A program made the translations under genes and the position numbers. A DNA stretch of 64,000 nt. Origin: Camelimonas abortus (GTDB taxonomy: Bacteria > Pseudomonadota > Alphaproteobacteria > Rhizobiales > Beijerinckiaceae). The notes below the pieces were generated by a model. That model worked only from the letters and a program-made list of their open reading frames with translations, ran no database searches and had not been told where the DNA came from. Every line of letters begins with the position of its first letter. The stretch's first letter is position 1. Positions 27,510 to 36,517 of the stretch are shown here, piece after piece. The stretch is from NCBI RefSeq assembly GCF_042647165.1, contig NZ_JBHRUV010000046.1; one strand, written 5' to 3'.

Positions 27510-28778
27510 ATGAGCAAGGCCACAGGCGGCGAAAGCAAGAGCACGCTTTACTGCTCTTTCTGCGGCAAAAGCCAGCATGAGGTCCGCAAGCTGATCGCCG
27601 GACCGACCGTGTTCATCTGTGATGAATGCGTCGAGCTGTGCATGGACATCATCCGTGAGGAGTCCAAGTCGTCGCTGGTGAAGTCCCGCGACGGCGTGCC
27701 GACCCCGCGCGAGATCGCCAGGGTGCTGGACGACTACGTCATTGGCCAGGACCACGCCAAGAAGGTGCTGGCCGTGGCGGTGCACAATCATTACAAGCGC
27801 CTCAACCACGCCCTGAAGAACAACGACGTCGAGCTGGCCAAGTCCAACATCCTGCTCATCGGTCCCACCGGTTCGGGCAAGACGCTGCTGGCCCAGACGC
27901 TGGCGCGCATCCTCGACGTGCCCTTCACCATGGCCGACGCCACCACGCTCACCGAGGCGGGCTATGTCGGTGAGGACGTGGAGAACATCATTCTCAAGCT
28001 GCTCCAGGCCGCCGACTACAACGTCGAGCGCGCCCAGCGCGGCATCGTCTACATCGACGAGATCGACAAGATCTCCCGCAAGTCGGACAATCCGTCGATC
28101 ACCCGCGACGTCTCGGGCGAGGGCGTGCAGCAGGCCCTGCTGAAGATCATGGAGGGCACCATCGCTTCGGTTCCGCCCCAGGGCGGCCGCAAGCATCCGC
28201 AGCAGGAATTCCTGCAGGTGGACACCACCAACATCCTGTTCATCTGCGGCGGCGCCTTCGCCGGCCTCGAGCGCATCATCTCGGCGCGCGGCAAGGGCAC
28301 CTCGATCGGCTTCGGCGCCACCGTGCGCGCCCCGGAAGACCGCCGCACCGGCGAGATCTTCCGCGAGGTGGAGCCGGAGGACCTGCTGAAGTTCGGCCTC
28401 ATTCCGGAGTTCATCGGCCGTCTGCCGGTGATCGCCACCCTCGAGGACCTGGACGAGGAGGCGCTGAAGCGCATCCTGCAGGAGCCCAAGAACGCCCTGG
28501 TGCGCCAGTACCAGCGCCTGTTCGAGATGGAGAACGTGCAGCTCACCTTCCACGACGAGGCGCTGACGCTGATCGCCCGCAAGGCCATCGAGCGCAAGAC
28601 CGGCGCCCGCGGCCTGCGCTCCATCCTCGAAGGCATCCTGCTCGAGACCATGTACGAGCTGCCGGGCCTTGAGGGCGTGGAGCAGGTGGTGATCGGGCCG
28701 GAGGTGGTCGAAGGCAAGGCCCGGCCGCTCTATATTTACGCCGAGCGCGGCGAGGGCAGCGCTTCCGCCTCGGCCTGA
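27510..28778 (+). CDS. clpX: ATP-dependent Clp protease ATP-binding subunit ClpX
   Basis: The AAA+ unfoldase partner of ClpP. The 422-residue product starts with the zinc-binding dimerisation domain (Cys15, Cys18, Cys37, Cys40), then the AAA+ module. Walker A is GPTGSGKT at 118-125; the substrate-gripping pore loop is GYVGED; Walker B is IVYIDEIDK; GRLPVIATL and KTGARGLRSI are the later AAA+ elements. Length is standard. The start lies 11 bases after a GGAGA-like site. Promoter elements in the 231-bp clpP-clpX gap are not clear; an inverted repeat TGGCGC-N9-GCGCCA lies at 27353-27373. Confidence 0.97.
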   Translation: MSKATGGESKSTLYCSFCGKSQHEVRKLIAGPTVFICDECVELCMDIIREESKSSLVKSRDGVPTPREIARVLDDYVIGQDHAKKVLAVAVHNHYKRLNHALKNNDVELAKSNILLIGPTGSGKTLLAQTLARILDVPFTMADATTLTEAGYVGEDVENIILKLLQAADYNVERAQRGIVYIDEIDKISRKSDNPSITRDVSGEGVQQALLKIMEGTIASVPPQGGRKHPQQEFLQVDTTNILFICGGAFAGLERIISARGKGTSIGFGATVRAPEDRRTGEIFREVEPEDLLKFGLIPEFIGRLPVIATLEDLDEEALKRILQEPKNALVRQYQRLFEMENVQLTFHDEALTLIARKAIERKTGARGLRSILEGILLETMYELPGLEGVEQVVIGPEVVEGKARPLYIYAERGEGSASASA

Positions 28779-29186
28779 GCGGACGCGCTCCGCGACAGCG
28801 ACGCAAGCCGGCAGGCGCCCCAGGGGGCGCCTGTCGCGTCTGTGGCCCCCGCCGGCCCGTTTCCCTGACCTTGCGCCTTCGGGGCCCCTCCGGCGCCCGC
28901 GCGACGGCGCAGGCGCGCGCGGCGCGGGCGGCGGGCGTCCGCGCCGGAAAATCAGGCGGATAGCGGCCGTTGGGGCGAATTCCCTGTGACCATGCAGGGC
29001 GCCGACTTGAAACCGCGCGCGGCCGGGGCCACCTTCAGCAGTAACCGAAAGGCGTCGCGCGCTCATGGGGAGGCGCGGCGCGCGGCCGGCGGCCGGCTCC
29101 ACGGGGAGGCGCGTCGCCGGCGCCAGGTCCGCCGGCCTCTGCTGCCTGCAGGGGGGCGGGCGGACAGGAGAAAGGACTTGGGCCAC
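28779..29186. other. 408-bp intergenic region between clpX and lon
   Basis: Contains a perfect hairpin CAGGCGCCCC/GGGGCGCCTG at 28812-28833, 34 bases after the clpX stop, without a T run. It also has a 14-bp direct repeat with one mismatch at 29064-29077 and 29100-29113 (CAYGGGGAGGCGCG). The lon ribosome binding site GGAGAAAGGA is at about 29167-29176. No gene and no clear heat-shock promoter. Confidence 0.55.
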
Positions 29187-31610
29187 ATGACCACTATGAA
29201 GCCTCGCCAGCCTGCGGCTCCCGGAACCGTCGCCGACTATCCGGTTCTGCCCCTGCGCGACATCGTCGTGTTCCCACACATGATCGTTCCGCTCTTCGTG
29301 GGGCGGGAGAAGTCCATCCGTGCGCTGGAGGAGGTGGTCCGGACCGACCGTCACATTCTGCTGGCCACGCAGAAGGACGCGTCCGAGGATGATCCCGATC
29401 CGTCGGCCATCCATGAAGTCGGCGCCATCGCCAGCGTGCTGCAGCTGCTGAAGCTGCCGGACGGCACCGTCAAGGTGCTCGTGGAAGGCGCCGGCCGCGC
29501 CCGCGTGAAGCAGTACCTGCGCACGGACGAATTTTACGAGGCCACCGCCGAGGTGCTGGGCGACGAGCCCGGCGACAGGGTTGAGGTCGAAGCCCTCGCG
29601 CGCTCGGTCGTCAGCGAGTTCGAAAACTACGTCAAGCTCAACAAGAAGGTGTCCCCGGAGGTGGTGACCGCGGTCACCCAGATCGAGGATCCTTCGCGGC
29701 TGGCCGACACCGTCGCCTCGCATCTCGCCGTCAAGATCGGCGAGAAGCAGGCGCTGCTCGAGACCACCTCGGTCTCGGCGAGGCTGGAGCGCATTCTCGG
29801 CCTGATGGAGAGCGAGATCTCCGTCCTGCAGGTGGAGAAGCGCATCCGCACGCGCGTGAAGCGCCAGATGGAGAAAACCCAGCGCGAGTACTATCTGAAT
29901 GAGCAGATGAAGGCCATCCAGAAGGAGCTGGGCGACGAGGACGGCCGCGACGAGCTGGCGGAGATCGAGGAGAAGATCAACCGCACGAGGCTCTCCCGCG
30001 AGGCCCGCGACAAGGCCATGGCCGAGCTGAAGAAGCTGCGGCAGATGTCGCCGATGTCGGCGGAGGCCACGGTCGTGCGCAACTACCTCGACTGGCTGCT
30101 GGGCATTCCGTGGAACAGGCGGTCGCGGGTGAAGAAGGACCTGGCCGAGGCGCAGCGCGTCCTCGATGCGGATCACTTCGGCCTCGACAAGGTGAAGGAG
30201 CGCATCATCGAATATCTGGCGGTGCAGCAGCGCGCCAACCGCCTGACCGGCCCGATCCTGTGCCTCGTCGGCCCGCCCGGCGTCGGCAAGACCTCGCTCG
30301 GCAAGTCGATCGCGAAGGCCACGGGGCGCGAGTTCGTGCGCGTGTCGCTCGGCGGCGTGCGTGACGAGGCCGAGATCCGCGGTCACCGGCGCACCTACAT
30401 CGGCTCGATGCCCGGCAAGATCATCCAGGCCATGCGCAAGGCCAAGACGTCCAATCCGCTCATCCTGCTCGACGAGATCGACAAGATGGGCATGGACTAC
30501 CGGGGCGACCCGTCGGCGGCGCTGCTGGAGGTGCTGGATCCGGAGCAGAACAAGGCGTTCAACGACCATTACCTGGAGGTGGACTACGACCTCTCCAACG
30601 TGATGTTCGTCACCACCGCCAACACGCTGAACATCCCGGCGCCGCTGCTGGACCGCATGGAGACCATCCGTCTGGCCGGCTACACCGAGGAGGAGAAGCT
30701 GGAGATCGCCCGGCGCCACCTCATTCCGGAGGCCCTGTCCCGGCATGGCCTGTCGGAGAAGGAGTGGTCGATCGACGACGAGGCGCTGCTGTTCCTCGTG
30801 CGGCGCTACACCCGTGAGGCCGGCGTGCGCAACCTGGAGCGCGAGCTCTCCAACCTGATCCGCAAGGCGGTGAAGGAGATCGTGCTCGGCAAGGCGGAGA
30901 AGGTGACGGTCACCGTCGACAGCCTCGAGACCTTCCTCGGCGCGCCCAGGTATCGCTACGGCGAGGCGGAGACCGAGGACCAGGTGGGCGTGGTCACCGG
31001 TCTGGCGTGGACCGAGGTGGGCGGCGAGCTGCTGACCATCGAGGGCGTCATGATGCCCGGCAAGGGCAAGATGACGGTCACCGGCAACCTGCGCGACGTG
31101 ATGAAGGAGTCGATCTCCGCCGCCGCGTCGTGGGTGCGCTCGCGCTCGGTGTCGCTCGGCATCAAGCCGCCGCTGTTCGAGACGCGGGACATCCACGTGC
31201 ACGTGCCGGAGGGGGCGACCCCGAAGGACGGTCCGTCCGCGGGCATCGCCATGGCCACGGCCATCGTCTCGGTGATGACCGGCGTGCCGGTGCGGCGCGA
31301 CGTGGCCATGACCGGCGAGGTGACCCTGCGCGGCCGGGTGCTGCCCATCGGCGGCCTCAAGGAGAAGCTGCTGGCGGCGCTGCGCGGCGGCATCCGCACG
31401 GTGCTGATCCCCGAGGACAACGCCAAGGATCTGGCCGAGCTGCCCGAGAGCCTGAAGAAGGGGCTCGAGATCATCCCGGTTTCGCGCATGGATCAGGTGA
31501 TCGGGCACGCGCTCGTGCGCAAGCTGGAGCCGGTTGACTGGACGCCTCCGGAGGAGACGCCCGCTCCGGCGCCCGCTCCGGCCGGCGCCGGCAGCGTGGT
31601 GGCGCACTGA
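29187..31610 (+). CDS. lon: ATP-dependent protease Lon
   Basis: Lon degrades damaged and regulatory proteins. The 807-residue product has the N-terminal substrate domain (YPVLPLRDIVVFPHMIVPLFVGREKS), the coiled region with EYYLNEQMKAIQKELG, and the AAA+ module (Walker A GPPGVGKTS, Walker B LILLDEIDKM). The peptidase domain has a Ser-Lys dyad: Ser684 in PKDGPSAGIAM and Lys727 in GGLKEKLLAA, the same 43-residue spacing as in E. coli. The start at 29187 follows a good ribosome binding site; an in-frame extension of 67 codons upstream is low-complexity and rejected. The tail ends in a Pro/Ala-rich stretch. Confidence 0.97.
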   Translation: MTTMKPRQPAAPGTVADYPVLPLRDIVVFPHMIVPLFVGREKSIRALEEVVRTDRHILLATQKDASEDDPDPSAIHEVGAIASVLQLLKLPDGTVKVLVEGAGRARVKQYLRTDEFYEATAEVLGDEPGDRVEVEALARSVVSEFENYVKLNKKVSPEVVTAVTQIEDPSRLADTVASHLAVKIGEKQALLETTSVSARLERILGLMESEISVLQVEKRIRTRVKRQMEKTQREYYLNEQMKAIQKELGDEDGRDELAEIEEKINRTRLSREARDKAMAELKKLRQMSPMSAEATVVRNYLDWLLGIPWNRRSRVKKDLAEAQRVLDADHFGLDKVKERIIEYLAVQQRANRLTGPILCLVGPPGVGKTSLGKSIAKATGREFVRVSLGGVRDEAEIRGHRRTYIGSMPGKIIQAMRKAKTSNPLILLDEIDKMGMDYRGDPSAALLEVLDPEQNKAFNDHYLEVDYDLSNVMFVTTANTLNIPAPLLDRMETIRLAGYTEEEKLEIARRHLIPEALSRHGLSEKEWSIDDEALLFLVRRYTREAGVRNLERELSNLIRKAVKEIVLGKAEKVTVTVDSLETFLGAPRYRYGEAETEDQVGVVTGLAWTEVGGELLTIEGVMMPGKGKMTVTGNLRDVMKESISAAASWVRSRSVSLGIKPPLFETRDIHVHVPEGATPKDGPSAGIAMATAIVSVMTGVPVRRDVAMTGEVTLRGRVLPIGGLKEKLLAALRGGIRTVLIPEDNAKDLAELPESLKKGLEIIPVSRMDQVIGHALVRKLEPVDWTPPEETPAPAPAPAGAGSVVAH

Positions 31611-31627
31611 TCCGCCTTTCGTCTAAT

Positions 31628-31654
31628 GCCCCGGCCCCTGGCCGGGGCTTTTTT
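31628..31654 (+). terminator. Rho-independent terminator of lon
   Basis: GCCCCGGCC (31628-31636), loop CCT, GGCCGGGGC (31640-31648), then six T (31649-31654). Eighteen bases after the lon stop. Confidence 0.95.
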
Positions 31655-31793
31655 CTTCACGGACGCGAGAATCTGGCTTCTGGCGGGCGTTTCCACCCTT
31701 TTGGGCCTTGCGCTCCGGCCCATTACGGGCAAAACCAGTGAACGGGCGACGGATAAGCCTGTCCACCCAGTCGCCGCAGGCCAGGCAGCGCGC

Positions 31794-31808
31794 CGGTCGC
31801 GACGACCG
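31794..31808. repeat. Intergenic inverted repeat, copy 2 (before HU gene)
   Basis: CGGTCG-CGA-CGACCG, identical over all 15 bases to 26349-26363 and 70 bp before the HU start codon. The flanking bases differ between copies, so only the palindrome itself is shared. Confidence 0.7.
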
Positions 31809-31878
31809 CCGCCCGCAGACCTGAATCATGGACCCGACGAACGCCCGCGACGCGGCGTTTGCATCTGGAGGACGATTG

Positions 31879-32157
31879 ATGAACAAAGGCGATCTTGTTG
31901 CAGCCGTCGCTGAAAAGGCTTCGCTGAGCCGCGCCCACGCGGGCGAGGCTGTGGAAGCCGTGTTCGCCGCCATCACGGACGCCCTGAAGAAGGGCGATGA
32001 GGTCAAGCTCGTCGGTTTCGGCACGTTCTCCGTCGCAGACCGCGCCGCCGGCACCGCGCGCAATCCCCGCACCGGCGAAACCATCAAGGTGCCTGCGTCG
32101 AAGGCGCCGAAGTTCAAGCCTGGCCAGGGTCTGAAGGACGCCGTCAACGGCAAGTGA
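31879..32157 (+). CDS. DNA-binding protein HU
   Basis: A 92-residue nucleoid protein that bends and stabilises DNA. MNKGDLVAAVAEKASLSRAHAGEAV begins the helical dimer part; VKLVGFGTFSVADRAAG and ARNPRTGETIKVPASKAPKFKPG carry the signature and the DNA-gripping arm (RNPRTG). The ATG follows TGGAGGA. Position after lon is the standard one for the alphaproteobacterial hup gene. Whether it forms a homodimer or pairs with another HU subunit cannot be told here. Confidence 0.96.
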   Translation: MNKGDLVAAVAEKASLSRAHAGEAVEAVFAAITDALKKGDEVKLVGFGTFSVADRAAGTARNPRTGETIKVPASKAPKFKPGQGLKDAVNGK

Positions 32158-32212
32158 CCGCCGCCCCCTCCGGCCCCGGGCCGGAGCGTCCGCCAGTCTC
32201 CCCGGTGATCCG

Positions 32213-32246
32213 GAAATGAGCCCGGCCGCGCGGCCGGGCTCATTTC
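32213..32246. terminator. Strong terminator after the HU gene
   Basis: A perfect 34-base inverted repeat: GAAATGAGCCCGGCCG (32213-32228), CG, CGGCCGGGCTCATTTC (32231-32246). The stem ends ATTTCGTCT, a short T run, 56 bases after the stop. Confidence 0.8.
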
Positions 32247-32389
32247 GTCTGGAGGGGAAAAGCGGGCGGCGCGGCTGTGGACAGGCGCGCCGGCCGGCGG
32301 CGGCCGCGACCCGACTCTGGTTTTTGCCGGCGGCTTGATGTAGATGGACCGCACGGCGCAGGTCCCGTCCGGGACGCGCCGCTGGCGAT

Positions 32390-32465
32390 GGGCGGTTAGC
32401 TCAGCTGGTAGAGCATCTCGTTTACACCGAGAGGGTCGGCGGTTCGAGCCCGTCACCGCCCACCA
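32390..32465 (+). tRNA. tRNA-Val, anticodon TAC
   Basis: 76 bases with encoded CCA. Acceptor GGGCGGT/ACCGCCC, D arm AGCTCAGCTGGTAGAGC, anticodon loop TTTACAC (anticodon TAC) and T arm GGCGGTTCGAGCCCGTC. The place between hup and nuoA is common for tRNA-Val in this class. Confidence 0.97.
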
Positions 32466-32661
32466 TCATCGCGCCGCGGCCTCCGCATCTGTCGCCGCAT
32501 CTGTCCTGAAACATTCCGTTTTCCGCGCCGCCGGCGACATGCGCCCTCGCGCGCGCAGCCGCCGCCGGACGTCGCCCCGGGGAGGGCTGCGTCATGGCGA
32601 CAAAAAAAGGCGCGTCTTGCGCGCCCCGGACAATTCGCTGCTGTTCTGGATCAGGAGAAAG

Positions 32662-32738
32662 TGGCGAGAGTGACGGGGCTCGAACCCGCGACCTCCGGCG
32701 TGACAGGCCGGCGCTCTGACCAACTGAGCTACACCCCC
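32662..32738 (-). tRNA. tRNA-Asp, anticodon GTC
   Basis: 77 bases on the minus strand with encoded CCA and discriminator G, as expected for aspartate. D arm AGCTCAGTTGGTCAGAGC, anticodon loop CTGTCAC (GTC), T arm CGGGTTCGAGCCCCG. The acceptor stem GGGGGTG pairs with CACTCTC using two G-U pairs, at positions 2-71 and 4-69, slightly weaker than usual. It faces the tRNA-Val gene. Confidence 0.96.
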
Positions 32739-33548
32739 GAACAGACGTCCTCGCCGCCGGTGAGTTGCGGTTTACGGGCCGCCTCCCGCGGTGTCAAGCG
32801 CGACGGACCGCAGTTTCCGGCCGGGCGTTGTGGATAGAGGAGCGAAGCAGCGCCCGGTCATATGTTTGCCCACGGGAGAACATGTCCTTTCCGTGCGGCC
32901 CGCCGCCGGCCTGCCGCCGGCCCGCCGGGGCGGGCCGGGCGGGCGCGGCGTGGATTCGCCCGGGAATCCCCGCAGCGCCGGGCGCCCGCCCCCTGGCGCG
33001 CCCGCGGCGGCGGAAACCGCGGGCGAGGGGGGGAGGGGGGCGAAGGGCGCCGTGCGCCGGCCGGGCGGGACGACTCAGGGACGGGCGGGCGCCGGGCCCG
33101 TGGCCCCGGCGGCGCCGGCGAGGGCAGGCGGGCTGCGACGTCGTGGCGCTGCGCCGGCCGGCCCGGGCGCGGCCGGGGGCGCAGGCGCGTCCCGCGGGCG
33201 CCGCGCGCAGGCCAGGCGCAGGCTCAACCGGTTGAAATACTGCGCCTGCGCGGGCGCGCGCGGGCGGAAGCGGCGGAAAAAGCGCGCCGCGACGGAGCGA
33301 AAAAACATCCGCCGGCTGCGGTTACACATGCAACAATAGGAAGTTTTCGAGGCGACACTTGCACGAGTTTGGCCCCTGCGTTAAGCCTGCCCCGCAGCTA
33401 CGAACTGTTCCAAGAAAGCGCGGAGGCGATCTCCGGCGGCGAGACCAGGCGGCCGGGCGACTCTCCGTCGTGAAACGGAGCGGCAGGGCTCACGGCGCCG
33501 CGCGCGCATGGCGCCCCGGCGGCTGGGGCCCGGGAGAATGGGTGCAGT
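32739..33548. other. 810-bp gap upstream of the nuo operon
   Basis: About 500 bp of extremely GC-rich DNA (32880-33290) give Arg/Ala/Gly frames in all directions with no recognisable protein. From about 33296 to 33415 the base composition drops, which is where a nuo promoter is most likely. Nothing resembling a phage integrase, tRNA copy or repeat array is seen next to the tRNA-Asp gene. Confidence 0.55.
33359..33387 (+). promoter_or_regulatory. Tentative promoter of the nuo operon
   Basis: TTGCAC (33359-33364) with a 17-bp spacer to TAAGCC (33382-33387). The -10 match is poor, but this is the only AT-containing segment upstream of nuoA; the leader would be about 155 bases. Confidence 0.25.
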
Positions 33549-33914
33549 ATGCACAGCTTGCTCAACGACTATCTTCCCCTCGTGGTCTTCATGGGCGTGT
33601 CGCTGGTCATCGGCCTTGCGCTCCTTGTCGCGCCGTTCCTGCTGGCGTTCCGGAATCCGGACCCCGAGAAGCTGTCCGCGTACGAGTGCGGCTTCAACGC
33701 GTTTGACGACGCGCGCATGAAGTTCGACATCCGCTTCTATCTCGTCGCCATCCTTTTCATCATCTTCGACCTTGAGGTCGCCTACCTGTTCCCGTGGGCC
33801 ATCGGCTTCGGCGAGCTCGGCGCCTTCGGCTTCTGGTCGATGATGCTGTTCCTCGCGGTTCTCACCGCCGGTTTCGCCTATGAATGGCGCAAGGGAGCCC
33901 TCGAATGGGATTGA
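33549..33914 (+). CDS. nuoA: NADH-quinone oxidoreductase subunit A
   Basis: Membrane-arm subunit of complex I, 121 residues with three helices (about 9-30, 63-84, 92-112). The conserved loop SAYECGFNAFDDARMKFDIRFYL, which lines the quinone region, is intact, as is IFDLEVAYLFPWA. It is the first gene of the 14-subunit operon and overlaps nuoB by 10 bp. The ribosome binding site is not strong. Confidence 0.96.
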   Translation: MHSLLNDYLPLVVFMGVSLVIGLALLVAPFLLAFRNPDPEKLSAYECGFNAFDDARMKFDIRFYLVAILFIIFDLEVAYLFPWAIGFGELGAFGFWSMMLFLAVLTAGFAYEWRKGALEWD

Positions 33915-34483
33915 TTGGCAAAGGCGCCGCCGTCGCTCCGGCTCCGCGCGGCGTGATCGACCCGGCCACCGGCAAGCCCGTTGGCTCTGACGATCCGTTC
34001 TTCACCGGCATCAGTGACGAGCTCGCGGACAAGGGCTTTCTGGTCACCTCGACCGACGAGCTGATCCAGTGGGCCCGCACCGGCTCGCTGATGTGGATGA
34101 CCTTCGGTCTGGCCTGCTGCGCCGTGGAGATGATGCAGGCCTCGATGCCGCGTTACGACGTGGAGCGCTTCGGCTTCGCCCCGCGCGCCAGCCCGCGCCA
34201 GTCGGACGTGATGATCGTCGCCGGCACGCTGTGCAACAAGATGGCGCCGGCCCTCCGCAAGGTTTACGACCAGATGCCGGAGCCGCGTTACGTCATATCC
34301 ATGGGCTCCTGCGCCAACGGCGGCGGCTACTATCACTATTCCTACTCCGTGGTGCGCGGCTGCGACCGCATCGTTCCGGTCGACGTCTACGTGCCCGGGT
34401 GTCCGCCCACCGCCGAGGCGCTGCTCTACGGCATCCTGCTGCTGCAGAAGAAAATTCGCCGCACGGGCACGATCGAACGCTGA
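33905..34483 (+). CDS. nuoB: NADH-quinone oxidoreductase subunit B
   Basis: Carries cluster N2, the last iron-sulfur centre before quinone. The 192-residue product has the tandem cysteines in MTFGLACCAVEMMQ and further ligands in SMGSCANGGGYYHYSYSVVRGCD and VYVPGCPPTAEALLYG. The start MGLIGKGAAV overlaps the end of nuoA; seven earlier in-frame codons are not needed. The first 40 residues are not conserved, as usual in alphaproteobacteria. Confidence 0.97.
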   Translation: MGLIGKGAAVAPAPRGVIDPATGKPVGSDDPFFTGISDELADKGFLVTSTDELIQWARTGSLMWMTFGLACCAVEMMQASMPRYDVERFGFAPRASPRQSDVMIVAGTLCNKMAPALRKVYDQMPEPRYVISMGSCANGGGYYHYSYSVVRGCDRIVPVDVYVPGCPPTAEALLYGILLLQKKIRRTGTIER

Positions 34484-34596
34484 CCGGCGTCGCCCCCGGG
34501 CGGCGCTTCCGCCCCGGGCGGGGCGGGCGTGAAGGGCTGATGCAGCCGTGACGGCGCCAGCCGCCGGACCAGGGCGCAGGTTTGATTGGATGGATT

Positions 34597-35274
34597 ATGT
34601 CAGAGGCAAGCCTCAACCAGACAGGTCGTAACCAGGCGGACGCCGAAGCCGCGGCCCTTGGCGCGCGCGTCATGGGCGCGCTGGCCGCCCGTGGCGTCGA
34701 CGCCGGCGTGGAGGCGAAGGCCGATCACGGTGAGCTCACCCTGCTTGCGCCGGCGGAGCGCGTCGTGGAGCTGGCGCAGGCGCTGCGCGACGATCCGGCC
34801 CTGCGTTTCGTGTGCCTGATCGACGTGTGCGGCGTCGACTGGCCGTCGCGGGAAAAGCGCTTCGACGTGGTGTATCATCTGCTGTCGCCGACGCTGAACG
34901 CCCGGCTGCGCGTGAAGGTCCAGACCGACGAGCGCACGCCGGTGCCCTCCGTGGTGGGGGTGTTCCCCTCGGCCGACTGGTACGAGCGCGAGACCTGGGA
35001 CATGTACGGGGTGATCTTCTCCGGTCACCCGGACCTGCGCCGCCTGCTCACCGACTACGGCTTCGAGGGGCATCCGCTGCGCAAGGATTTTCCGCTCAGC
35101 GGCTTCGTCGAGCTGCGTTACGACGACGAGCAGAAGCGCGTGGTATACGAGCCCGTGTCGCTGCGCCAGGAGTTCCGCCGCTTCGACTTCCTGTCGCCCT
35201 GGGAGGGGCCTGACTACATGCTGCCGGGCGACGAGAAGGCGGCTGGCCAGAAGGATCCGGGAAAAGCGTCATGA
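34597..35274 (+). CDS. nuoC: NADH-quinone oxidoreductase subunit C
   Basis: The 30-kDa peripheral-arm subunit, 225 residues, separate from nuoD as in mitochondria and alphaproteobacteria. The signature ERETWDMYGVIFSGHPDLRRLLTDYGFEGHPLRKDFPLSG-type block is present (about residues 130-170). The ATG at 34597 follows GGATGGATT; a TTG five codons earlier is less likely. It overlaps nuoD by four bases (ATGA). Confidence 0.96.
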   Translation: MSEASLNQTGRNQADAEAAALGARVMGALAARGVDAGVEAKADHGELTLLAPAERVVELAQALRDDPALRFVCLIDVCGVDWPSREKRFDVVYHLLSPTLNARLRVKVQTDERTPVPSVVGVFPSADWYERETWDMYGVIFSGHPDLRRLLTDYGFEGHPLRKDFPLSGFVELRYDDEQKRVVYEPVSLRQEFRRFDFLSPWEGPDYMLPGDEKAAGQKDPGKAS

Positions 35275-36461
35275 GCGAACACCAGCTCCGCAATTTTTCG
35301 ATCAACTTCGGCCCGCAGCACCCGGCGGCGCACGGCGTGCTCCGCATGGTGCTGGAGCTTGACGGCGAGGTGGTCGAGCGCGTCGATCCCCATATCGGCC
35401 TGCTGCACCGCGGCACCGAGAAGCTGATCGAGTACAAGACCTACGCCCAGGCGACGCCCTATTTCGACCGCCTCGACTATGTGGCGCCGATGAACCAGGA
35501 GCACGCCTTCGTGCTCGCCGCCGAGAAGCTGCTCGGCGTGGAGGTTCCGCGCCGCGGCCAGCTCATCCGCGTGCTCTATTCGGAGATCGGCCGGCTGCTC
35601 TCGCACCTGCTCAACGTCACCACCTTCGCGATGGACGTTGGCGCGCTCACCCCGCCGCTGTGGGGCTTCGAGGAGCGCGAGAAGCTGATGATCTTCTACG
35701 AGCGCGCCAGCGGCGCGCGCATGCACGCCAACTATTTCCGCATCGGCGGCGTGCGCCAGGACCTGCCGCCGGACCTCATCGACGACATCGAGGCGTTCTG
35801 CGACCCGTTCCTGAAGACCCTCGACGACCTCAACCGCCTGGTCACCGGCAACCGCATTTTCAAGCAGCGCACCGTGGACATCTCGCCGGTGACGCTCGAA
35901 GAGTGCTGGGCGCGCGGCTTCTCGGGCGTGATGGTGCGCGCCGCCGGCGGCGAGTGGGACCTGCGCAAGGCGCAGCCCTACGAGTGTTACGAGGAGATGG
36001 ATTTCGACATCCCCGTCGGCAGGCACGGCGACTGCTTCGACCGCTACTGCGTGCGCATGGAGGAGATGGTCCAGTCCGTGCGCATCATGCGCCAGTGCAT
36101 CGACAGGCTGCGCGCTCCGGACGGGCAGGGGCCGGTGCTGACCACCGACCACAAGATCGCGCCGCCGCGGCGCGGCGAGATGAAGCGCTCCATGGAGGCG
36201 CTCATCCATCACTTCAAGCTGTTTACCGAAGGCGTTCACGTTCCCGCCGGCGAGGTTTACGCCGCGGTGGAGGCGCCGAAGGGCGAGTTCGGCGTGTACC
36301 TGGTGTCGGAGGGCGGCAACATGCCCTACCGCTGCAAGATCAGGGCGCCGGGCTTCGCCCATCTCGCGGCCATGGATTTCCTGTCGCGCGGCTACATGCT
36401 GGCCGACGTCTCGGCGATCTTGGGCTCACTCGACATCGTGTTCGGCGAGGTGGACCGGTGA
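35271..36461 (+). CDS. nuoD: NADH-quinone oxidoreductase subunit D
   Basis: The 49-kDa subunit that forms the quinone site with NuoB. The 396-residue product starts with NFSINFGPQHPAAHGVLRMVLELDGE, whose His-containing loop lies at the quinone headgroup, and contains HIGLLHRGTEKLIEYK, YVAPMNQEHAFVLAAEKLLG and the C-terminal KIRAPGFAHLAAMDFLSRGYMLADVSAILGS-type block ending in FGEVDR. It is translationally coupled to nuoC. Confidence 0.97.
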   Translation: MSEHQLRNFSINFGPQHPAAHGVLRMVLELDGEVVERVDPHIGLLHRGTEKLIEYKTYAQATPYFDRLDYVAPMNQEHAFVLAAEKLLGVEVPRRGQLIRVLYSEIGRLLSHLLNVTTFAMDVGALTPPLWGFEEREKLMIFYERASGARMHANYFRIGGVRQDLPPDLIDDIEAFCDPFLKTLDDLNRLVTGNRIFKQRTVDISPVTLEECWARGFSGVMVRAAGGEWDLRKAQPYECYEEMDFDIPVGRHGDCFDRYCVRMEEMVQSVRIMRQCIDRLRAPDGQGPVLTTDHKIAPPRRGEMKRSMEALIHHFKLFTEGVHVPAGEVYAAVEAPKGEFGVYLVSEGGNMPYRCKIRAPGFAHLAAMDFLSRGYMLADVSAILGSLDIVFGEVDR

Positions 36462-36517
36462 CCGGCCCGCGTCCTGAAAGCCAGCCTGCTGGCGTCTGCA
36501 AGGGATTTGCGTAAGTC

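Noticed and set aside
27492..31607. A 1371-codon open frame on the minus strand across clpX and lon
   Set aside because: It is the mirror of two certain genes in a GC-rich genome; the translation is His/Gln/Leu/Arg-rich with no domain. Similar long mirror frames lie over gyrA, secD, nuoL, nuoG and others.
32765..33473. Several plus-strand frames of 150-200 codons before nuoA
   Set aside because: Overlapping Arg/Pro/Gly-rich frames in almost pure GC sequence, without ribosome binding sites or motifs.
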